In this document: one piece after another, positions 1-8,347 of the stretch
How positions within the stretch are numbered: the stretch's first letter is position 1
How the letters are laid out: each line of letters begins with the position of its first letter
NCBI RefSeq assembly: GCF_016862795.1
Contig: NZ_BONQ01000132.1
Location: forward strand, 1 to 64,000
Reading direction: 5' to 3'
DNA from: Dactylosporangium siamense
Lineage (GTDB): Bacteria > Actinomycetota > Actinomycetes > Mycobacteriales > Micromonosporaceae
DNA: 64,000 nt
Made by a program: the position numbers and the translations under genes
The notes under the pieces: model-generated
The model's database searches: none
Told to the model about the DNA's origin: nothing
Seen by the model: only the letters and a program-made list of their open reading frames with translations

Positions 1-42
1 CAGACAGCGCCGCCCGAACCCAGCGGCAGACAGCGCCGCCCG
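1..42. repeat. Short direct repeat at window edge
   Basis: The 16-base unit CAGACAGCGCCGCCCG occurs at 1-16 and again at 27-42, a 26-bp period. A decayed GGCAGCGC continues after the second copy. It lies downstream of the wall-protein gene and may continue outside the window. No function can be read from it. Confidence 0.5.
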
Positions 43-92
43 GGCAGCGCGGCCTCCGACGAGGCGCGCCGCACGGGCGGCGAAGGGGTCTC

Positions 93-1706
93 TCAGGCGG
101 CCCTGCGGCGGGCCAGGATCTGCAGGAGCCGGCCGCCCACGACGAGCAGGACGCCGCCGCCGAGCATCAGGGCCACGTTGTTGCCGGTGACCGGGAGGCC
201 GCCGCCGCTGGTGTTGCCGCCGCCGGTGCCACCGGTACCACCGCCGCCGTGGTGACCGTAGCCGTCATCGTCATCGTCGTCGCCGGGACCGTAGCCGCCG
301 TCCGAGTCGTCGTCGGAGTCGTCGTCGCCGGGGGCGGTGGTGGAGCCGGCCGGCGCCTTCGGGGCCGCGGCGGCCGTCTCCAGGGTGCAGATGCCCAGGT
401 CGATCAGCGAGGTCTGGTCGGCCGGGCCGGAGCCGCCGTGACCGTAGCCGCCGCTGGACTTCCACGTGTTGCGGGAGATGAGCTTCACGCGCACCGAGGC
501 GGCCTTCGCGTAGACGCCCGTCGAGCTGAACTGCTTCTCGACCGACCCCAGCTCGACCCGCAGCACCACGACCCGGCTCGACCCCTGCGTGGAGGAGCTC
601 TCGGTGGCCGCCGACGAGGGTGCACCGCCGCCGCCGAGCAGGCCACCCACGGCCGGCAGGCCGGGCAGCGAGCCGAGCAGGCCGGGCAGGTCGAGGCCCG
701 GCACGACGGCGTCGGCACCGGAGACCGCGCCGCCGACCGTGCCGGAGACCGCGCTGGTGATGCCGGTCAGCAGGTCGATGAGCGACAGGCCGCCGAGGAG
801 CGGGAGGCTCTCGGTGCGGGCCAGGTCGGCGGCGGCCTCGGTGCTCGCGGCGTCGACGGGCACGACCACGTCGACGTGGGAGCCGGCGGACGACACGCGG
901 ACCGGCGCCTGGCCGGGGATCGTGATCTCGAGGACCGGGGCGGTGTAGTCGACGGTCTTCTTGGCGCCGGCGAGGACGTGCAGCGTCGGCGGGCTGATCA
1001 CCCGGACCCCGATGGCGGAGGGGCCGTTGTCCAGGAGCTTGAAGTCGGCGATGCCTCCGGTCGCGGCGGCGGTCGCGGCGGGGCGCCCGCCGGCCGAGCC
1101 GACACCGGTGACGGTGGCGCTCTCGACGGCGTTGATGCGCAGCAGCGCGCGGCCGTTACGGCCCGGCAGGACGGTGATCCCGGCGAGCGTCGCGGAGGAG
1201 GCGGCCCGCGGGCCGTCGGCGGTGGTGCAGCGGCCGGCGTTCTTCCACGAGGCCTGCGCGCGCAGGCCGCCGGTGCCCAGGCGCAGCGCGCCGAGGTCGA
1301 CGCCGGCGACGTTCACCACGTCGGGCTGGTCGTTGGAGGGTGGCGCCTGCTGATACGCCCGGGGCCCGAGCACCCCGGCGGGCAGGTCGCCGCTGCTGCG
1401 CAGGTAGCGGGCGTCGGCGGCGGCGCGCAGGGTGCCTCCGGCGATGCCGGAGTGGGTGGTGGCGACCCGGAGCTCGGGCAGGACCACGCCGGACAGGCCG
1501 GTGGCGCGCAGGTCGACACGGCCCAGCGCAAGGGTGTTGCTGGCGGCGGTGGCACCGAAGCCCTCTGGGCAGGCCGCGTCGGCCGGTGCCGCCACCGCGG
1601 GTGCCGCTAACGCGACCGGGCTCAGCGCTCCGACGATCGCCGTTGCGGCGAGGGCGGCGAGGGTCCGGGCTGTTTTTGGGCGTGCGGAAGCAACAGGAGA
1701 CGTCAT
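93..1706 (-). CDS. LPXTG cell-wall-anchored surface protein
   Basis: A 537-residue protein predicted to be exported and covalently attached to peptidoglycan by a sortase. It opens with a basic stretch and a hydrophobic signal sequence ending near AAPAVAAPA. The C-terminus has the classical sorting signal: LPVTG about 33 residues from the end, then a hydrophobic helix and the basic tail RRRAA. Just before it lies a very acidic Asp/Ser/Gly/Tyr stretch and a Gly/His-rich stretch, a likely wall spacer that might bind metal. The body, rich in Ala, Gly and Val, resembles actinobacterial choice-of-anchor surface proteins, but I cannot assign a fold. I chose the ATG at 1706 over an open frame reaching 1805 because GGAGG lies about 8 bases before it and the signal peptide starts there. 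It diverges from the RicT-like gene. Ligand and partners are unknown. Confidence 0.8.
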   Translation of the reverse strand: MTSPVASARPKTARTLAALAATAIVGALSPVALAAPAVAAPADAACPEGFGATAASNTLALGRVDLRATGLSGVVLPELRVATTHSGIAGGTLRAAADARYLRSSGDLPAGVLGPRAYQQAPPSNDQPDVVNVAGVDLGALRLGTGGLRAQASWKNAGRCTTADGPRAASSATLAGITVLPGRNGRALLRINAVESATVTGVGSAGGRPAATAAATGGIADFKLLDNGPSAIGVRVISPPTLHVLAGAKKTVDYTAPVLEITIPGQAPVRVSSAGSHVDVVVPVDAASTEAAADLARTESLPLLGGLSLIDLLTGITSAVSGTVGGAVSGADAVVPGLDLPGLLGSLPGLPAVGGLLGGGGAPSSAATESSSTQGSSRVVVLRVELGSVEKQFSSTGVYAKAASVRVKLISRNTWKSSGGYGHGGSGPADQTSLIDLGICTLETAAAAPKAPAGSTTAPGDDDSDDDSDGGYGPGDDDDDDGYGHHGGGGTGGTGGGNTSGGGLPVTGNNVALMLGGGVLLVVGGRLLQILARRRAA

Positions 1707-1943
1707 GCTTGAGGTCCTCCGAGACCGGGAGTACGGGGGTAGCCCGCCGGGGGGCGTGCCACTGCTGCCCTCAACGAGCCCTTTCCGGCCGGAGTTACGG
1801 CCCACGTAGCGGGCTCATCCGCACTAGTAACGACGAAGTAGTTGGAATAGCTACGGGATCCCCTAAAAGAGCCAAATTGGACTTTAAAGGGCGATAGCCG
1901 CAGGCCATATAGAACTGCCAGTGATCCGCGTTACTGTGCACGC
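1707..1943. promoter_or_regulatory. Divergent promoter region, wall protein / RicT-like gene
   Basis: This 237-base gap must hold the promoters of both flanking genes, which are transcribed away from each other. Its centre (about 1820-1890) is clearly more AT-rich than the genes around it, with runs such as CCTAAAAGAGCCAAATTGGAC. I could not fix a -35/-10 pair with convincing spacing for either side. Confidence 0.45.
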
Positions 1944-2777
1944 ATGGGCATGCTGTGCGCGGTGAGTTTCAATCGCTACGGGCGGCTGTTCTACTTCGAC
2001 CCCGGCGAGTTTCGCCCGGGAGTGGGCGACCGGGTGCTGGTGCCGACCGACGACGGGCCCGAGGTCGCGGAGTGCGTGTGGGCCGCGCAGTGGGTGAGCG
2101 AGGAGACCGAGGGCTTTCCGCGCCTGGTCGCCATGGCCGCCGACGACGACCTGCGCCGCGACGAGCTGCTGCGCAAGCGCAAGGCCGAGGCCAAGGTCGC
2201 CGCGAAGAAGCTGATCCGCGACCATGAGCTGCCGATGAAGGTCGTCGCGGTGGACCATGTGCTGGACGGCTCCGGTGGCCAGGGCGCGCGCACCACGATC
2301 TACTTCACCGCACCCCACCGGGTGGACTTCCGGTCGCTGGTCCGGGATCTGGGCGCCACGCTGCACTGCCGGGTGGAGCTGCGCCAGCTGTCGGCCCGGG
2401 ACAGCGCCCGCGTGCAGGGCGGCATCGGCTCGTGCGGGCGGGACCTGTGCTGCGCGACGTTCCTCAACGACTTCGAGCCGGTCACCATCCGGATGGCGAA
2501 GGACCAGGACCTGCCGCTCAACCCGCTGCGCATCTCCGGCGCCTGTGGCCGGCTCATGTGCTGCCTGAAGTACGAACACCCGCTGTACCAGGCGTTCCAG
2601 GCCACCGCCCCGGCCGTCGGCACGCGGGTGACCACGCCCGAGGGCGAGGGCCGGGTCGTCGGGCACAGCGTGCCGCGCGACTCCGTCACCGTGCGGATGG
2701 ACGCCGACGGGTCGCGCTGCTCATGCAGCCGCGCCTCGGTCTGCGGGTCCCGGCAGGCATACGAGGAGCGGTATTAG
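1944..2777 (+). CDS. PSP1-domain protein, RicT-like
   Basis: A 277-residue cytoplasmic protein of the PSP1 C-terminal family. Bacillus RicT (YaaT), the best-known member, works with RicA and RicF in an Fe-S-containing complex that affects RNase Y-dependent mRNA processing. Family hallmarks are visible: an N-terminal beta-rich part with the FYFDPGEF segment, a charged helix at about 70-95 (DELLRKRKAEAKVAAKKL), and the conserved cysteine clusters GSCGRDLCC (164-170) and GACGRLMCC (199-207). Further cysteines (CSCS and a later VCG) sit close to the C-terminus. Whether actinobacterial members do the same job is not established. The ATG at 1944 gives a normal family length. The stop overlaps the stop of the convergent oxidoreductase gene by 4 bases. 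Confidence 0.88.
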   Translation: MGMLCAVSFNRYGRLFYFDPGEFRPGVGDRVLVPTDDGPEVAECVWAAQWVSEETEGFPRLVAMAADDDLRRDELLRKRKAEAKVAAKKLIRDHELPMKVVAVDHVLDGSGGQGARTTIYFTAPHRVDFRSLVRDLGATLHCRVELRQLSARDSARVQGGIGSCGRDLCCATFLNDFEPVTIRMAKDQDLPLNPLRISGACGRLMCCLKYEHPLYQAFQATAPAVGTRVTTPEGEGRVVGHSVPRDSVTVRMDADGSRCSCSRASVCGSRQAYEERY

Positions 2778-4351
2778 GCCACCGTCACGCTGACGGAGTG
2801 CCAGCCGGTCGCCCCGTCGGGGAACGGCGTGACCCGGTCCGGCGTCTGCACGGCGCCGGTCTTGTCGGTGGCCCGCACCCGCAGCAGGTGGTTGCCGGGC
2901 GTCGCGGCCCAGTCGAGGCGCCACTGCACCCAGGTGTCGTTCGTCGGTGAGGGAAGCATGGTGGCGGCCTGCCACGGCCCGTCGTCGACCCGCACCTCGA
3001 CGGCGGCGATGCCGCGCCCCTGGGCCCACGCGACGCCGGCGACCTGGACCGGGCCGGCGGCCGGCCGGGCGAACGGCAACGGCCGGTCGATCCGGGACGC
3101 GGTCTTCACCGGCCCGCGGGCCGCCCAACCGCGCTGCACCCAGTACGCGTCATAAGAAGAGAACGTGGTCAGCTCGATTTCCGCCACCCATTTGCAGGCG
3201 CCGGCATAGCCGTAGAGACCGGGGGTAAGCATGCGCACGGGAAAGCCGTGGTCCAGCGGGAGCGGCTCGCCGTTCATACCGACGCACAGCATGGCGTCGC
3301 GCCCGTCAAGCACCACCGACAGCGGCGTGCCGATAGTCATGCCGTCCACGGACCGTGCCACCACCTGGTCGGCTCCCGGCCGCACCCGGGCCTCCCGCAG
3401 CAGGTCCGCCAGGTGCACGCCGAGCCATCGGGCCGTTCCCACGTATGGGCCGCCGACCTCGTTGGAGACGCAGTTGAGCGTGATGTCCCGCTCGATCAGC
3501 GGGCGGCTGAGCAGGTCGTCGAAGGACAGTTCGAGCGGCCGGTCGACCATGCCCTTGACCCGGAGCCGCCAGCCGCCCACGTCGACGCGGGGCACGGTGA
3601 GGGCGGTGTCGACGCGGTAGAAGTCGCGGTTCGCGGTGATGAGACCGGCCGGCAGCGGCGGCGCGGCGGAGGCCGGGGCGGGGAGCCGGATCGACTCGCG
3701 GGACCGGTCGGCGGCGCTGCGCCCGGCGGCGTGCAGGGCGGCGGCACCCACCCCGGCAACGGCCGCTCCGGCGCCGACGATGGCGGCGGTACCGATGAAC
3801 GCGCGCCGATCGAGCAGCCGCGCCGGTCGCCGCTCATCGCCCTCGACGCCCCCGGCGGCCCCGACGGCCCCGACGGCCCCGACGCCCTCGACGGCCCCGA
3901 CGGCGGCGGCGGCCGGCGCCGCAGCGGGAAAGCCGGCCAACCGGCGGAGCAGCAGCAGCAGCGCGCCGGCCGCGACGGCGCCACCGAGCAGGGACGGCAG
4001 GCCGTCCAGCAGCCCGGCGGCCGGGCGGCTGGCCGCGGCGGCCGCCCCGGCGAGCCCGAGGAGCGCGGCGCCGGCGAGTCCGTAGACCCGCCGGCGCAGC
4101 CCGAGCACGCCCACGATCGCGGCGAAGACGACCAGCCCGGCCGCGATCCCGGTCAGCAGGAGCGGCTTGTCGTTGGTGCCGAAGGTGCGCACCGCCCACT
4201 CCTTCACCGGCGTCGGGGTGGCGTCGATGATGACGCCGCCGACGCCGACGACCGGACCCGCGGCGGGGACGACCAGCGCGGCGAACAGCTCACCGGTGGC
4301 GATCCCCGCGCCGGCGGCGAGCACCCCCGAGAGGGCGGCCCGGATCCTCAC
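2774..4351 (-). CDS. Membrane-anchored sulfite-oxidase-family molybdoenzyme
   Basis: About 525 residues. The first 140 or so hold several hydrophobic membrane segments. After an Ala/Gly-rich linker comes an internal twin-arginine-like segment (DRRAFIGTAAIVG, about 181-193), then a sulfite-oxidase-type molybdopterin domain. The expected Mo-ligand cysteine is in TLNCVSNEVGG (about 294), and the dimerisation domain occupies the C-terminal third (VRVDDGPW, WRLDW). Family knowledge predicts an extracytoplasmic oxidoreductase; the substrate cannot be read from sequence. I chose the GTG at 4351 because it falls 4 bases after the stop of the fasciclin gene, indicating one operon. An upstream ATG at 4441 would overlap that gene and adds a non-hydrophobic, shadow-like stretch. 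Its TAA overlaps the stop of the convergent RicT-like gene. Confidence 0.87.
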   Translation of the reverse strand: MRIRAALSGVLAAGAGIATGELFAALVVPAAGPVVGVGGVIIDATPTPVKEWAVRTFGTNDKPLLLTGIAAGLVVFAAIVGVLGLRRRVYGLAGAALLGLAGAAAAASRPAAGLLDGLPSLLGGAVAAGALLLLLRRLAGFPAAAPAAAAVGAVEGVGAVGAVGAAGGVEGDERRPARLLDRRAFIGTAAIVGAGAAVAGVGAAALHAAGRSAADRSRESIRLPAPASAAPPLPAGLITANRDFYRVDTALTVPRVDVGGWRLRVKGMVDRPLELSFDDLLSRPLIERDITLNCVSNEVGGPYVGTARWLGVHLADLLREARVRPGADQVVARSVDGMTIGTPLSVVLDGRDAMLCVGMNGEPLPLDHGFPVRMLTPGLYGYAGACKWVAEIELTTFSSYDAYWVQRGWAARGPVKTASRIDRPLPFARPAAGPVQVAGVAWAQGRGIAAVEVRVDDGPWQAATMLPSPTNDTWVQWRLDWAATPGNHLLRVRATDKTGAVQTPDRVTPFPDGATGWHSVSVTVA

Positions 4352-4355
4352 GGGA

Positions 4356-4988
4356 TCAGGCCTTCGGCATGAGGACGGTGTCCACGATGTACACGATGGC
4401 GTTGGCGGTCTGCACGTTGCCGCAGACGACCATCGACGCACCGTTGACGGTGAAGCTGGTGCCGCTGCCGGTGACGGTCAGATCGGTGCCCTGCACGGTC
4501 TTGTGGGTGCCGGCGAGCTGCGCGGGCGTGAGCTTCTCACCGATCACGTGGTAGGTCAGGATGCTGGTGAGGGTCTTGTTGTCGGCGAGGACCTTGGCCA
4601 GGTCGGCCTGCGGGATCTTGGCGAACGCCGCGTCGGTCGGCGCGAAGACGGTGCCGGCGGGCAGGGTGTTGAGCGTGTCGACCAGGTTGGCCTGCTTGGC
4701 GGCGGTGACCAGGGTCTTCAGCACCGGGTTGCCGGCGGCGGCGGTGCCCACGGGGACCTTCGCCATGGCGGTGAAGCTGCCCGCGTTGGCCGGGTCGGTC
4801 GGCACGGCGGCGCAGCCGGCGCCGAACGGCGCGTCGGCCATCGCGGCGGCGCTGGTGGGCGCGGCCATGGTCGTCGCCGCCCCGGTGGTCATCGCCGGAG
4901 CGGCCGTGTCTTTGTCGTCGGAGGATCCGCAGGCGGCGGTACCCGCCAGGACCAGCATCAGGGCGGCGGCGAGCGAAACAGCGCGCAT
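4356..4988 (-). CDS. Fasciclin-domain (FAS1) lipoprotein
   Basis: A 210-residue secreted protein. The signal peptide ends in LAGTAAC-GSS, a plausible though non-ideal lipobox, so it is probably lipid-anchored. A low-complexity Ala/Thr/Met linker follows, then one FAS1 domain at about 75-210 with the typical segments TVFAPTDAAF (first conserved block), LTYHVI and the C-terminal NAIVYIVDTVL. FAS1 domains mediate adhesion or protein contacts at the cell surface. It is the first gene of an operon with the molybdoenzyme, whose start lies 4 bases after this stop. That pairing recurs in actinobacteria, which suggests the FAS1 protein may assist or scaffold the enzyme; this is inference. Start chosen at the ATG preceded by AAGGGA about 8 bases upstream. 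Confidence 0.9.
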   Translation of the reverse strand: MRAVSLAAALMLVLAGTAACGSSDDKDTAAPAMTTGAATTMAAPTSAAAMADAPFGAGCAAVPTDPANAGSFTAMAKVPVGTAAAGNPVLKTLVTAAKQANLVDTLNTLPAGTVFAPTDAAFAKIPQADLAKVLADNKTLTSILTYHVIGEKLTPAQLAGTHKTVQGTDLTVTGSGTSFTVNGASMVVCGNVQTANAIVYIVDTVLMPKA

Positions 4989-5069
4989 GGTGATTTTTCC
5001 CTTCGTAAGCGGATGTACACCATGTCTTCGGAGCGCCCCCGGTGATCGGATTGGTGCGACTTTCGAGGA

Positions 5070-5105
5070 GGCCCCGGACGGGTGACGCGTCACCCGTCCG
5101 GGGCC
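5070..5105. terminator. 36-bp perfect palindrome, terminator of GH5 gene
   Basis: Two 18-base arms with no spacer, starting GGCCCCGGACGGG and centred between 5087 and 5088 on GACG/CGTC. It begins 10 bases past the cellulase stop codon on the minus strand. As RNA it would form a very stable GC hairpin without a clear U-tract, as is common in high-GC actinomycetes. The fasciclin operon promoter lies just beyond it, in about 4989-5069. Confidence 0.75.
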
Positions 5106-5115
5106 GGACGATCCC

Positions 5116-7437
5116 TTATGCCGGGACGACGCCCCAGGCCAGCGCACCGCCGATGAACGCCGGCACGGTGGCGGCGTCCGCGAAGGACGTCCCCGCGCCA
5201 CGGCTGTAGTCGTTGGCCTCGTTGACCGGCTGCCAGTCGGTGCGGCTGACCCGCAGCTGGATCTCGCCGCTGTTGCCGCCGGGCGCCACGCTGCCACCGG
5301 TGAAGGTGACCTCGATGTAGGCGTCGGCGCCGTTGGCCGCGGACGGCAGGTTCACCACGCGGGTGGCGAGGTTGCCGCAGCCGACGACGGCCCAGTCGCA
5401 CCAGATGCTGTACGAGGCGCCGTCACGGGTGAAGTAGTAGCGGACCGCGACGGTGTTGAGGGCGAGCGCGGTGCTGCCGCCGTTGACGACCTGCAGCCCG
5501 GGCTTGATCTCCTGGTCGTTGGTCGGGACGCTGTTGTTGCGGTACTGCACCCGCACGACCCCGGTCGGGTTGGCGGCGGTCGTGCCGCTCACCGCGGCCG
5601 AGGCCGCCGAGACGTTGCCGGCCGCGTCGCGGGCCCGCACGGTGTAGCTGTAGGTGGTGTTCGCCGCCAGCCCGGTGTCCACATAGGACGTGCCGGCCGG
5701 GCTGCCGACCTTCGTGGTGCCGCGGTACACGTCGTAGCCGGCGACCGAGCCGCTGTTGTCGGTCGACGCCGCCCACGAGAGCGAGACGCTGCTGGTCGTG
5801 GTGCCGGTGACGGCCGGGGCGCCCGGGACCGACGGCGGGGTGGTGTCGACCGGCGTGCTGGTCGTGGTGGCGGTGCGGGCGGCCGAGGCCGCGGAGACGT
5901 TGCCGGCCGCGTCGAAGGCCCGCACGGTGTAGCTGTACGTGGTGCTCTGCGCGAGACCGGTGTCCGTGAAGGACGGGGTGGCCGAGGTGCCGACCTTGGT
6001 GGCGCCGCGGTAGATGTCGTAGCCGGCGACGGTGCCGCTGTTGTCCGTCGAGGCGGTCCAGGTCAGCGAGACGCTCGTGCCGGTGGTGCCGGCCACGGTG
6101 AGGCCCGCCGGCACCGACGGTGCGACGGTGTCCGAGGTGCCGCCGTAGCGGTCGTTGAGGCTCAGGCCGTTGGTGCCGAGCTTGACGTTGTGGTCGAGGC
6201 CGACGAACTTGTTCTGGTACGACCACAGCGCCGGCTTCAGCATCGCGTACTTGGCCTCGTCCCAGGTCTTCCAGTCGTCCAGCAGCAGGCCGCCGGTGTC
6301 GCCGGAGTTGGGGTTGAGCACCCAGAACGTCTGGCTGATGCGCTTCTCGATGATGGTGTCGCGCAGGGCGTACATCCACTTGTCCTGGCGGGCGTCCTGG
6401 CCGAGCCGGCCGCCCCACTCGCCGACGAGCAGCGGCGCGGTGTTGTCGTTGTGGATGTAGAGCCAGTTCGGCGTCCACACGTCGGTGGTCAGCGTCGCCT
6501 TGTCGAACGGCTTCTGGAACCACGGCTGCTCGTAGACGAGCGGGCCGTAGTCGTGCGGCGAGTAGACGAGGTGGTTGCCCAGGTTCACGGGGAAGTCGCG
6601 CACCCCGCGCAGGTTGCCGCCCCACCAGTTGCCGTAGTAGTCGGCCTCGGCGGTCGAGGACCAGTTGGTGCCGTTCTTCGGGAAGATCTCGATGCCCTCG
6701 CAGAGGATGAGCATGTTCGGGTTCTTCGCGAGGATCCGGTTGCCGGCGACCTGGCAGGTGTTCTTGAAGTTGTCCTGGTCCGTGGAGTTGTCCCACTTGG
6801 CCCGCGGCGACTCCGACCACTTGCCGTGCGGCTCGTTCTTGATGTCGGCCGCGACGAGGGTGTCGTCGTTCTTGTACCGGTCGATCACCCACTCCCACGC
6901 CTGGTAGAACAGCTCGGGCGTGATCGAGCCCTTCCACCACACCGGGTAGATGTGCCCGGAGTTGTCGGCCTCGGCGGAGTGCACGTCGAGCATCACCTTG
7001 ATGCCGTTCTGCTTGCACAGCAGCAGGAAGTAGTCGAAGACCTGCAGCGTGGTCTTGCCCAGCAGCTCGGGGTTGGCGTACGTGTTCACGCCGCTGGGCA
7101 CGGCGGCCTGGCCGGCCTTCCACTCCAGCAGCAGCTGGGTCGAGATCGGCACCCGGACGATGTTGATGCCGCGGTCGGCCATCGACTTGGTGATCTCGGT
7201 GATGTTGCCGCTCCACAGGCCGTGGAAGACCCGCTCGGTGGCGTTGAAGCCGAACCAGTTGGTGCCGGTCAGCCAGACCTCGTTGCCCTGGCTGTCGACG
7301 ATCTTGTTGCCGGCGGTGTGCAGCCAGTCCGCGGTGTCGGCGGCGGCGGCCGGAGCCGACGAGACGAACGGCGCGAGCGGCACGAGCAGCACGGCCGCGG
7401 CGGCGGCCAGGAGTTTTCGATGCAGGCGAAAACGCAT
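5116..7437 (-). CDS. Secreted GH5 endoglucanase, GH5-FN3-FN3-CBM3
   Basis: A 773-residue secreted modular cellulase. Order: signal peptide (1 to about 33, ending SSAPAAAA); GH5 catalytic domain about 36-410 with acid/base E202 in the NEP motif (DIKNEPHG) and nucleophile E340 in GEWGG; two FN3 modules at about 438-525 and 535-620 that are close copies of each other (DNSGxVAGYDxYRG in both); and a C-terminal CBM3 at about 626-773 (VQYRNN, GASYSIWCDWAVVGCGNL, GNSGEIQLRV) that binds crystalline cellulose. It should cleave internal beta-1,4-glucan bonds outside the cell. The ATG at 7437 has GGAAGGA upstream. Two CebR-like operators lie 41 and 72 bases ahead of the start, so repression relieved by cello-oligosaccharides is expected. 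A strong palindrome ends the unit. Confidence 0.95.
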   Translation of the reverse strand: MRFRLHRKLLAAAAAVLLVPLAPFVSSAPAAAADTADWLHTAGNKIVDSQGNEVWLTGTNWFGFNATERVFHGLWSGNITEITKSMADRGINIVRVPISTQLLLEWKAGQAAVPSGVNTYANPELLGKTTLQVFDYFLLLCKQNGIKVMLDVHSAEADNSGHIYPVWWKGSITPELFYQAWEWVIDRYKNDDTLVAADIKNEPHGKWSESPRAKWDNSTDQDNFKNTCQVAGNRILAKNPNMLILCEGIEIFPKNGTNWSSTAEADYYGNWWGGNLRGVRDFPVNLGNHLVYSPHDYGPLVYEQPWFQKPFDKATLTTDVWTPNWLYIHNDNTAPLLVGEWGGRLGQDARQDKWMYALRDTIIEKRISQTFWVLNPNSGDTGGLLLDDWKTWDEAKYAMLKPALWSYQNKFVGLDHNVKLGTNGLSLNDRYGGTSDTVAPSVPAGLTVAGTTGTSVSLTWTASTDNSGTVAGYDIYRGATKVGTSATPSFTDTGLAQSTTYSYTVRAFDAAGNVSAASAARTATTTSTPVDTTPPSVPGAPAVTGTTTSSVSLSWAASTDNSGSVAGYDVYRGTTKVGSPAGTSYVDTGLAANTTYSYTVRARDAAGNVSAASAAVSGTTAANPTGVVRVQYRNNSVPTNDQEIKPGLQVVNGGSTALALNTVAVRYYFTRDGASYSIWCDWAVVGCGNLATRVVNLPSAANGADAYIEVTFTGGSVAPGGNSGEIQLRVSRTDWQPVNEANDYSRGAGTSFADAATVPAFIGGALAWGVVPA

Positions 7438-7471
7438 GCGCGGAGTCCTTCCAGATGGCGGTCCAGAATTA

Positions 7472-7485
7472 CGGGAGCGCTCCCA
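7472..7485. promoter_or_regulatory. CebR-type operator, proximal to cellulase
   Basis: cGGGAGCGCTCCCA matches the 14-bp palindrome TGGGAGCGCTCCCA bound by CebR, the LacI-family cellulose-utilisation repressor of streptomycetes, at 13 of 14 positions. Its centre is about 41 bases upstream of the cellulase start, a natural place to block transcription. No lacI-family gene is present in the window, so the repressor would be encoded elsewhere. Confidence 0.82.
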
Positions 7486-7502
7486 AGCGGTGGCGGCGCG
7501 CA

Positions 7503-7516
7503 TGGGAGCGCTCCCG
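7503..7516. promoter_or_regulatory. CebR-type operator, distal copy
   Basis: TGGGAGCGCTCCCg, again 13 of 14 positions of the CebR consensus. Its centre is 31 bp from the first site, about three helical turns, so two repressor dimers would sit on the same face of the DNA. It lies in the 184-base gap between the cellulase and the divergent regulator gene at 7622 and could affect both. Confidence 0.78.
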
Positions 7517-7621
7517 GTGACGGGTAGCGTAAGCATGTCGACACCATCGCGAAACAATGGCGAACATCGTTGGCACCTTTGTCCCGCAGCGCGCCGGGAC
7601 CGGCAGCTGGAGGTCCCGGCA

Positions 7622-8218
7622 ATGACCACAGTCCTCATCGCCGACGACAACAGCGTGGTCCGGGCCGTCGTCCGCGAGATGCTGACCGGCGACCTCCAGG
7701 TGGTCGCCGAGGCGGCCAACGGCGCCGAGGCCCTCCGGCTCGCCCGGCTGCACCGCCCGGACGTGACCCTGCTGGACCACCGCATGCCGGTCCGCGACGG
7801 CCTGTCCGTCGTCGGGGCGATCAGCGTGCACAGCCGGGTGCTGATGCTGACCCGCAGCGCCGACGACCGCACGGTCCTGGACGCCGTGCGCTCCGGCGCG
7901 ATCGGGTTCCTGGTGCACGGCCAGTTCGGCCCGGCGGAGCTGCTGCACGCGGTCCGCGCCGTCGCCGGCGGCGAGTCGCACCTGTCGCCGAGCGCCGCCA
8001 GGGTGCTGGTGTCCGCGGTGCGCGCGGCGCCGGCCCGGCTCGGGCTGTCCCAGCGGGAGGCCGAGGTGATGGACCTGATCGCCCGCGGACTGTCCAATGG
8101 GGACATCGCGGCGACCCTGGTCCTTTCATCGAAGACGGTGGAGAACCACGTGAACCGCATCTTCGCCAAGCTCGGCGTCACCAGCCGCACCGGCGCGATC
8201 CGGCGCTGGCGCACCTGA
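7622..8218 (+). CDS. NarL/LuxR-family response regulator
   Basis: A 198-residue two-domain regulator. The receiver (1-120) keeps the acidic pair in IADDNS, the phospho-acceptor D52 in TLLDHRMP and the conserved Thr in MLTRSADD. The usual switch lysine is replaced by His in GFLVHGQF. The C-terminal LuxR-type helix-turn-helix (about 135-198) contains LSQREAEVMDLIARG and SSKTVENHVNRIFAKLGV. I chose the ATG at 7622 because GGAGG precedes it and the receiver starts immediately after. It is transcribed away from the cellulase, and the CBM2-linked kinase at 8940-10565 is of the HisKA_3 class that normally pairs with NarL regulators. The kinase is therefore the natural partner, although they are not in one operon. 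Targets are unknown; the cellulase is an obvious candidate. Confidence 0.9.
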   Translation: MTTVLIADDNSVVRAVVREMLTGDLQVVAEAANGAEALRLARLHRPDVTLLDHRMPVRDGLSVVGAISVHSRVLMLTRSADDRTVLDAVRSGAIGFLVHGQFGPAELLHAVRAVAGGESHLSPSAARVLVSAVRAAPARLGLSQREAEVMDLIARGLSNGDIAATLVLSSKTVENHVNRIFAKLGVTSRTGAIRRWRT

Positions 8219-8232
8219 GCCGCGGCCACCGT

Positions 8233-8253
8233 GCACCCAAATCTGTTGGGTGC
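8233..8253. terminator. Hairpin between the two NarL-type genes
   Basis: GCACCCAA and TTGGGTGC form a perfect 8-bp stem with the 5-base loop ATCTG, starting 15 bases after the first regulator's stop. It could terminate that transcript or serve as a binding site for the downstream gene. No U-tract follows, so terminator is only the likelier reading. Confidence 0.45.
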
Positions 8254-8347
8254 GGCCCGCGCTCAGCCTCGAAAGACGGCCCGGGAGCACCCAGCGGGAG
8301 TTTCGGGAAGCGTTGCCAACCGGGCCTGCCCGTGGTGTCGTGGCGGC

